Shown: positions 38,508-43,352 of the stretch, piece by piece
How positions within the stretch are numbered: position 1 is the first letter of the stretch
Layout of the letters: each line of letters opens with the position of its first letter
Assembly: GCA_029560805.1 (NCBI GenBank)
Contig: JAKQKE010000044.1
Coordinates: 1 to 43,352, forward strand
Origin: Spirochaetota bacterium
GTDB lineage: Bacteria; Spirochaetota; Spirochaetia; Treponematales; UBA12059
Direction of reading: 5' to 3'
DNA length: 43,352 bases
Program-made: the position numbers and the translations under genes
The notes under the pieces: model-generated
Database searches by the model: none
Seen by the model: the letters and a program-made list of their open reading frames with translations, nothing else
What the model was told of the DNA's origin: nothing

Positions 38508-41327
38508 TCAGTACGAGGCGACGAGACTCAAGGTCAGGCCGTGGGGGGACACACCGTCGCCGTCGTCCGCTAGGTCCGGCCTGCACCAGAATTCGAGGCT
38601 CGATACCGGGTGCAGGGCGGCGTAGGCGCCGATAGCCGGAGTCCAGGTCAGGCTCGCCCTGGCGAAGGCGGACCAGCCCCAGTCCCGCGCCGTTCCATCC
38701 TGGCCGGCGATCGCGTAGGCACGGCCGCCGGACCGAAGCGAGAGGCGGTTCGCGTAGAAGGAACCTGCCCCGCGCTGGATCTCCGCCTTGAGCAACCTGA
38801 GGCTGGCCTCGAGCGAGGCGTACCAGGCGCCGTAGCCGCTCCCCGAGAAGTCGTCCGGTGACGGGTACGAGGCGCCGAGGGTCCAGCCGCCCGCATAGGC
38901 CCGGCCGTCGGGGCCGTAGGCTATACCGTCGGTGACGGCGAGCGCCCCGTGGGCCGAGACGGCCAGGGCTCCGGCGCCGACAAAGGCTTCCGCGGTCGCT
39001 TCGAGCCCGGCGGTCGGTAGGGCGGCCGTGGGGTAGAGGGCCGCGTCGAGCCGTGTGAAGAGCGATATGACATAGCCCGAGCGGGCTTCGGGGTCGCCGA
39101 GCGGCGCGCTGACGTCGGACCAGGCTATCGTCGACTCGAGGGCGGCGGAGGCGACGCTCCAGACGGCGTACGGAGAGGCTCCCGGGGCGCTCTTGGCATT
39201 GGCGCCGAATCCGCCGGAAACGTTCCAGCTCAGCGCTCCGCCCGAGAAGGGATAGAGCGAGCCGGCGGTACCGGCGAAGGCTTCCGACGAGCGCGCGACG
39301 ATGGAATCGGCGTCCGTCGGGACCGTTCCGGTAAACGAGTCCCGCGCGAGCAGCCTGATGGGCCAGGCGAAGCGCGAGAAGGTGACGTCGAGCTCCAGGT
39401 CGACGGCGCGCGCCGTCGTGTCCCAGGCGGCCGAGACCGACGCCTCGAGCCGCTCGGCCGGATCGCCTAGCACCGCGGCGAGACCCGCCGACTCGAGGCC
39501 GCCAGTGGCGAGGATGGCCGTGGGGAACCAGAAACGGGGCGCCAGGTAGCGTGTCGCCCGGTATCGCTCCGGCGACACCGGCGGCGCCGGGGCGGCGTCG
39601 TAGGCCGAGCCGAGCTCGAACAGTCCGCTCGCCTCTACCCAGAGCGCCGGAGCCTCGGCGAAGCCGAGAGGCGTGCGGTCTGTCGGGTAATCGCAGAGGC
39701 GCTGGCCGTCGGAGAAACGGCCGATATAGCGCACCAGGCCGGCGGACAGTACCGGACTGTGGACGCCGCCCGAGATCGGGACGCTTTGGTACCGTATCAG
39801 CCCGTCGTCGAGCTCGACGAGGCGATAGAACGAACCGTCATCCCAGCCGGAACGTAGGACGCCGTCCGTGCCCATCGATAGATAGCGCAGCCAGGAAAGG
39901 CCGTCGGGGACGACGAGACGCTCTACCGAGTCCGCGCGGGTCCCGGTCCCGTCCAACGCTAGCCTGATGATCGAGGGGACGCCGTCGAGCCTGGCGATCG
40001 CGTAGACGTAGGCTCCGTCGGCGGAGGCCACGGGCGACGAGAAATTCGTACGCTCGTTGCCCTCGAGCAGCGTAGAGCGGGCCTCGCCGCGCGCGACGAC
40101 CAGGTCGGTCTCGTAGCCGTCGACGGACACCCCGACCAGCCCGCCGCCGGGTAGGTAGGCCGCGTCCCTGACGCGGCTCAGGGGCAGGAGCCGAGGGCCG
40201 CCTCGGCCGCCGACCGTGTACTCCATGACAGCGAGCTTGGGGAAACCGCCTGCGAGGCGGGTCGTGGAGACGAGGAGGGCCGAGCCGTCCGGCGAGGCAT
40301 CGAGCCGCGACACCTCGGCGCCGGCCCTGAACAGCGGGCGGCTATCGCCGGAGACCGGGTCGAGCCGGTAGACGGTCTCGGCCGCCTCGTCGGCATAGTA
40401 GAGCGCGTCGCCCGACGAGCAGAGCGCCGAGACGGACGACGCGTCCGTCCGAGGCTCGGCGGCCATGTAGACGGGCGCCGTCGGCGCCATGGAGCGCATG
40501 AAGTCGGTCCAGGCCTCCGATAGCGATATGCCGTAGACCCGCGAGAAGCGCCCCTCGCCAAGCCAACTGTCGTCGAGCGGTCGCAGGAGCGCCCTAGCGC
40601 CGAAGAGCGTCCAGAGCTCGGCGTACTTCCCAATGCCCCAGCGCCCCTGCAGGTAGCGCGAGAAGTAGCCGCCATAGAGGTAGTGGAGCGCGCTCGATGG
40701 GTAGCGGTCGTCGGCTCCGCAGGCCTGGGCGAAGCTCCTGCCCCGGCCTTCGACGATGTCCTGGCGTATGATGGCGCCGGCGAGCGGGTCGGTCGCACGG
40801 CCGAAGCCGTTCATGCTCTCGAACGACACGGTGACGCCCTCGACGAAAGCCCTGGGCGCTAGATACGTCGACAGGCCGAGCGGCGAGCCGAAGACGGCGA
40901 CGAGCGCGCCCTCCGCGCCCCCCCGGAGGCTTAGCGACACCGCGTGCGTGAGCTCGTGCTGGAACAGCTTTCTCAGATCGTCGTCGAACGATCCGAGGCT
41001 CGAGCCTGCCTCGGTGGGGGCCTGGTACAGCACGATGCGCGGATAGGGATAGGCGGTGTAGTAGCCGTTCAGCGTCTCGGAATCGGGCGTCATGACGACC
41101 GGCAGCCTCGCGCGGGGGCTCGTGCCGAGCAGCGCGGCTATCTCGCGGTACGCGTCGTCGGCGAAGGAAGCAAGGTACCGTACCGCCGGCTCCGACTCGG
41201 CCGCGTAGATGAACGTGAAGTACTCGGTCTCGACTGTGGACAAAGGCCTGTCGGGCGAGAACAGGTCGGCGGACGCCGCGGAGACGAAGACCGCGGTCGC
41301 GAACACTAAGGCGAGCGTCCGATGCAT
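38508..41327 (-). CDS. Exported HELTH metallopeptidase with propeller and barrel-like C-terminus
   Basis: 939 residues. Signal peptide 1-20. Residues about 30-290 form a gluzincin-type domain (peptidase MA-like): FQHELTHAVSL with His124, Glu125 and His128, and a third ligand Glu163 in FVEGVTVSFES. Residues about 300-570 look like a TolB-type beta-propeller (ALYYADEAAETVYRLDPVSG, RLDASPDGSALLVST). The last third is rich in amphipathic beta strands and ends LTLSLVASY, like an outer-membrane barrel. Family not recognised as a named gene; probably cell-surface proteolysis or envelope assembly. It has a promoter at 41365-41394 and GGGGG before ATG 41327. dinG follows 11 nt later. Confidence 0.78.
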   Translation of the reverse strand: MHRTLALVFATAVFVSAASADLFSPDRPLSTVETEYFTFIYAAESEPAVRYLASFADDAYREIAALLGTSPRARLPVVMTPDSETLNGYYTAYPYPRIVLYQAPTEAGSSLGSFDDDLRKLFQHELTHAVSLSLRGGAEGALVAVFGSPLGLSTYLAPRAFVEGVTVSFESMNGFGRATDPLAGAIIRQDIVEGRGRSFAQACGADDRYPSSALHYLYGGYFSRYLQGRWGIGKYAELWTLFGARALLRPLDDSWLGEGRFSRVYGISLSEAWTDFMRSMAPTAPVYMAAEPRTDASSVSALCSSGDALYYADEAAETVYRLDPVSGDSRPLFRAGAEVSRLDASPDGSALLVSTTRLAGGFPKLAVMEYTVGGRGGPRLLPLSRVRDAAYLPGGGLVGVSVDGYETDLVVARGEARSTLLEGNERTNFSSPVASADGAYVYAIARLDGVPSIIRLALDGTGTRADSVERLVVPDGLSWLRYLSMGTDGVLRSGWDDGSFYRLVELDDGLIRYQSVPISGGVHSPVLSAGLVRYIGRFSDGQRLCDYPTDRTPLGFAEAPALWVEASGLFELGSAYDAAPAPPVSPERYRATRYLAPRFWFPTAILATGGLESAGLAAVLGDPAERLEASVSAAWDTTARAVDLELDVTFSRFAWPIRLLARDSFTGTVPTDADSIVARSSEAFAGTAGSLYPFSGGALSWNVSGGFGANAKSAPGASPYAVWSVASAALESTIAWSDVSAPLGDPEARSGYVISLFTRLDAALYPTAALPTAGLEATAEAFVGAGALAVSAHGALAVTDGIAYGPDGRAYAGGWTLGASYPSPDDFSGSGYGAWYASLEASLRLLKAEIQRGAGSFYANRLSLRSGGRAYAIAGQDGTARDWGWSAFARASLTWTPAIGAYAALHPVSSLEFWCRPDLADDGDGVSPHGLTLSLVASY

Positions 41328-41364
41328 GCATACCCCCGGTGCGACGAGGCGCCGCCGCCCGTGG

Positions 41365-41394
41365 AGTATACGGACAAAACGGCCGGAGGCGCAA
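41365..41394 (-). promoter_or_regulatory. Promoter of the metallopeptidase-dinG unit
   Basis: Minus-strand TTGCGC (41389-41394), 18-nt spacer, TATACT (41365-41370), with a leader of about 30 nt. The -35 lies inside the terminator stem of the upstream chemoreceptor gene. Confidence 0.5.
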
Positions 41395-41412
41395 CATCCG
41401 TCGCGCCTCCGG
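41383..41412 (-). terminator. Rho-independent terminator of the chemoreceptor gene
   Basis: CCGGAGGCGC (41383-41392) pairs with GCGCCTCCGG (41403-41412); on the minus strand it is followed by CCGTTTTG. A second hairpin (41412-41420 with 41427-41435, 6-nt loop) precedes it. Confidence 0.6.
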
Positions 41413-41439
41413 GCCGGCGCCGCAGCGCGCCGGCCGTCC

Positions 41440-43326
41440 TTATCGTTCTATCGTCGAACTACCTTCCATGGCCATGGAGACCGTGAAACGCTCGACGAGA
41501 GCCTTGAGCGTCGCCACGCTCTCGGAATTCTCCCCTCCGGCCCGCGAGATGGACTCGGCGGCCTTGTATATCTCGTCGATGCCGATGGTGATCTCCTCCA
41601 TGCCGTACTTCGTGTCGCTCGAGATGGCCGCGACGCTGCGCATCGCCTCGACGATGGCCGTGACGCGGGCCTTCATGTCGACCGACGAGCCCTTGACCTC
41701 CTCGGTGGTCGATACGAGCGAGCCGAGGGCCTCGAGTATCTGCTTGGCGCCGATGGACAGCTCGCCGGTGGCGTTCTTCATCTCCGACATGCTCATCGCC
41801 ACGCCCTTGATCTGCTCGACGATGTCGCTGAAGATCCGGCCGGTCTTCTCGGTGCTCGAGGTGGAGACGGCTATGTAGTCGGTCACCTCGCCGAGCGACT
41901 GGGTAATCTGCTTGGCGCTCTCGGCGCTCGACTCCGCCAGGTTGCGTATCTCGTCGGCGACGACCGCGAAGCCTTTGCCGAAATCGCCGGCGTGGGCCGC
42001 CTCGATCGCGGCGTTCATGGCGAGCAGGTTCGTCTTGCTCGCTATGTCCTGGATGATCTGGATCATCTCCATGATGACGGAGGCGCTGTCGGAGACCTTC
42101 TTGATCGTCTGCTCGGTCTCCTCCATCTCGCTCTGGCCTTCGAGCGCGGTGCTCTCGAGCTCGTTGGCCACCCTGAGCTTCTCCTCGGCCGCCATCGCTA
42201 TGTTATTGATGCTCGCGGACATCTGCTCGATCGACGCGCTCGACTGGTTGATGGCGGAGGCCTGGTCGGCTATCAGCTCGGACAGCCTGGACAGGTAGCT
42301 ATCGACGTCCTCGGCCGACTTGGACGACGAGGAGACCTCGCCGTCGAGGTGGACGATCTTGTTCTTCATGCCCTCGGTGTTGATGCGTATCTCGTGCAGG
42401 CTGGCGGCGGTCTCCTCCGAACTGGCGGCTAGGTCCAAGGAAATGTTCTCGGTGGTCTGGGTAACGCTCTTGACCTCGCCGACCATGTGCTCGAGAGTCG
42501 CTATGAAGTCGTTGAAGTAGGCCGCTATCCGGCCTATCTCGTCCCTGGCCCTGACGGTCGCCCTGACGGTCAGGTCGCCGGTCGACGCCGACTTGAACGC
42601 GTCGACGTAGGTGACGATAGGCTTGAGCACGACGCGGATGATCAGGAAGAGCGCGAAGCCGAGGAGCAGCATGACGCCGCCAGCGAAAGACGCCACGTTG
42701 ACGGTGGCCTGCTTTCCGACGAGCTTGGCCGCGCCGAGGGAGCTGATTACCTCGAAGGCGCCGTGAACCTCACCGACGCGCCAGCCCTCGCGCTCGCCGC
42801 CGGTCGGGTCGATCGAGCCGGCTGGGTCGCCGTGGCATAGCATGCAGTCCTGCGACAGCCTGACCGGCCTGAAGTACCGTATGCGTCGAGGCTCCCGCAC
42901 GACGTATTCCTCGAGGCCGCCGCTCAGAAGCTTGAGCGCCTCGAGCTCGACCTCGTCGGGCTCGTTGGCCGGGTTCCTCGGCCGTACCTTGGGTACCCTG
43001 AAGCTGTAGCCGCCTTCATCGGCGTTGCGGGCCGCCACGTCCATCGCCGTTATTATGGGCACGGCGGAGATCAGCTTGTCGCGGTCTCCCTCGGCGGCCA
43101 GGGTCTCGAGGTCCGCGATGACGCCGGCCGCCAGCTTCTCGGCCATCGAGTCTCGGGTCGCCTCTACCGTCAGCGTGATGGCGCGGCTCTTTTCGACTAT
43201 ATTCGCCTGGGCCACCTTGGCTATGTCCCTCACGTACATGACCGCTATGACCGCGGCTATGATAGCCAGTCCGGCCTGGGTCAGTACGAGCACCTTCGTC
43301 TTGAGGCTGAAGTCTCGGATATGCAT
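41440..43326 (-). CDS. Methyl-accepting chemotaxis protein with heme-c sensor domain
   Basis: 628 residues. TM1 (about 12-32), a periplasmic domain of about 170 residues, TM2 (about 211-231), HAMP (232-285) and a cytoplasmic MCP signalling coiled coil with the hairpin tip [20 protein letters not shown] and [20 protein letters not shown]. The sensor domain contains [12 protein letters not shown], i.e. Cys161-x-x-Cys164-His165, a c-type heme site in a Tll0287-like (DUF3365) domain. Such sensors can bind heme and respond to redox or gases. The receptor would pass the signal through CheW/CheA to the periplasmic flagella. AGGAG is 5 nt before ATG 43326. Upstream context lies beyond the window. Confidence 0.92.
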   Translation of the reverse strand: MHIRDFSLKTKVLVLTQAGLAIIAAVIAVMYVRDIAKVAQANIVEKSRAITLTVEATRDSMAEKLAAGVIADLETLAAEGDRDKLISAVPIITAMDVAARNADEGGYSFRVPKVRPRNPANEPDEVELEALKLLSGGLEEYVVREPRRIRYFRPVRLSQDCMLCHGDPAGSIDPTGGEREGWRVGEVHGAFEVISSLGAAKLVGKQATVNVASFAGGVMLLLGFALFLIIRVVLKPIVTYVDAFKSASTGDLTVRATVRARDEIGRIAAYFNDFIATLEHMVGEVKSVTQTTENISLDLAASSEETAASLHEIRINTEGMKNKIVHLDGEVSSSSKSAEDVDSYLSRLSELIADQASAINQSSASIEQMSASINNIAMAAEEKLRVANELESTALEGQSEMEETEQTIKKVSDSASVIMEMIQIIQDIASKTNLLAMNAAIEAAHAGDFGKGFAVVADEIRNLAESSAESAKQITQSLGEVTDYIAVSTSSTEKTGRIFSDIVEQIKGVAMSMSEMKNATGELSIGAKQILEALGSLVSTTEEVKGSSVDMKARVTAIVEAMRSVAAISSDTKYGMEEITIGIDEIYKAAESISRAGGENSESVATLKALVERFTVSMAMEGSSTIER

Positions 43327-43352
43327 CTGGTCTCCTGGTTCGATCTGCGGGC

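Overview
This is a GC-rich chromosomal segment from a bacterium, most likely a free-living or gut member of the Spirochaetota (Treponema/Spirochaeta-like). The strongest evidence is a flagellar block with two FlaB-type core flagellins, FlaG and FliD, linked to a PilZ protein, an HD-GYP protein and tsaE/tsaB. I cannot name the species. I see no insertion sequence, phage, integrase or CRISPR array.

Left part (1-10.7 kb): sugar-acid and amino-acid-type catabolism. A plus-strand operon encodes a split UxaA-family (altronate dehydratase or sulfolactate lyase type) dehydratase and a GntP permease. It faces a minus-strand group of a TetR regulator, an unusual exported lipoprotein and a small beta-barrel protein. 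Next comes a minus-strand operon of the two aconitase-X subunits and a FadH/Old-Yellow-Enzyme-like Fe-S flavoprotein. A TetR gene diverges from it across an inverted-repeat operator candidate. A zinc-ribbon methyltransferase follows.

Middle (10.8-24.8 kb): an ECF vitamin transporter (fused A1-A2 ATPase with a minisatellite-encoded linker, then T and S) runs into coaX, which points to pantothenate as substrate. A tRNA-Met has a near-consensus promoter. A long minus-strand region then carries the two flaB genes, flaG, fliD, an unknown flagellar-context gene, a PilZ protein, a small protein, tsaE, tsaB and an HD-GYP protein. Both flaB leaders contain a hairpin with GGA in its loop upstream of a GGA-containing Shine-Dalgarno, the layout used by CsrA.

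Right part (25-43.3 kb): an alpha/beta hydrolase, a PcnB/CCA nucleotidyltransferase, a DUF4912 protein with a GH57 glucan-branching-like protein that lacks the catalytic Glu, and YbaK. A roughly 130-bp palindromic element follows. Then come an active/inactive pair of M16 peptidases, MtgA, YaiI, ManA, a DinG helicase with an N-terminal JAMM/RadC-like domain, a very large exported HELTH-metallopeptidase/propeller/barrel-like protein, and a chemoreceptor with a heme-c motif in its sensor domain.

Themes across the window: 4-nt start/stop overlaps (ATGA, GTGA) in most operons; several promoters whose -10 box ends 5-10 nt before the start codon, suggesting leaderless mRNAs; and repeated 15-bp tandem duplications, three of them inside genes and one in a promoter region.
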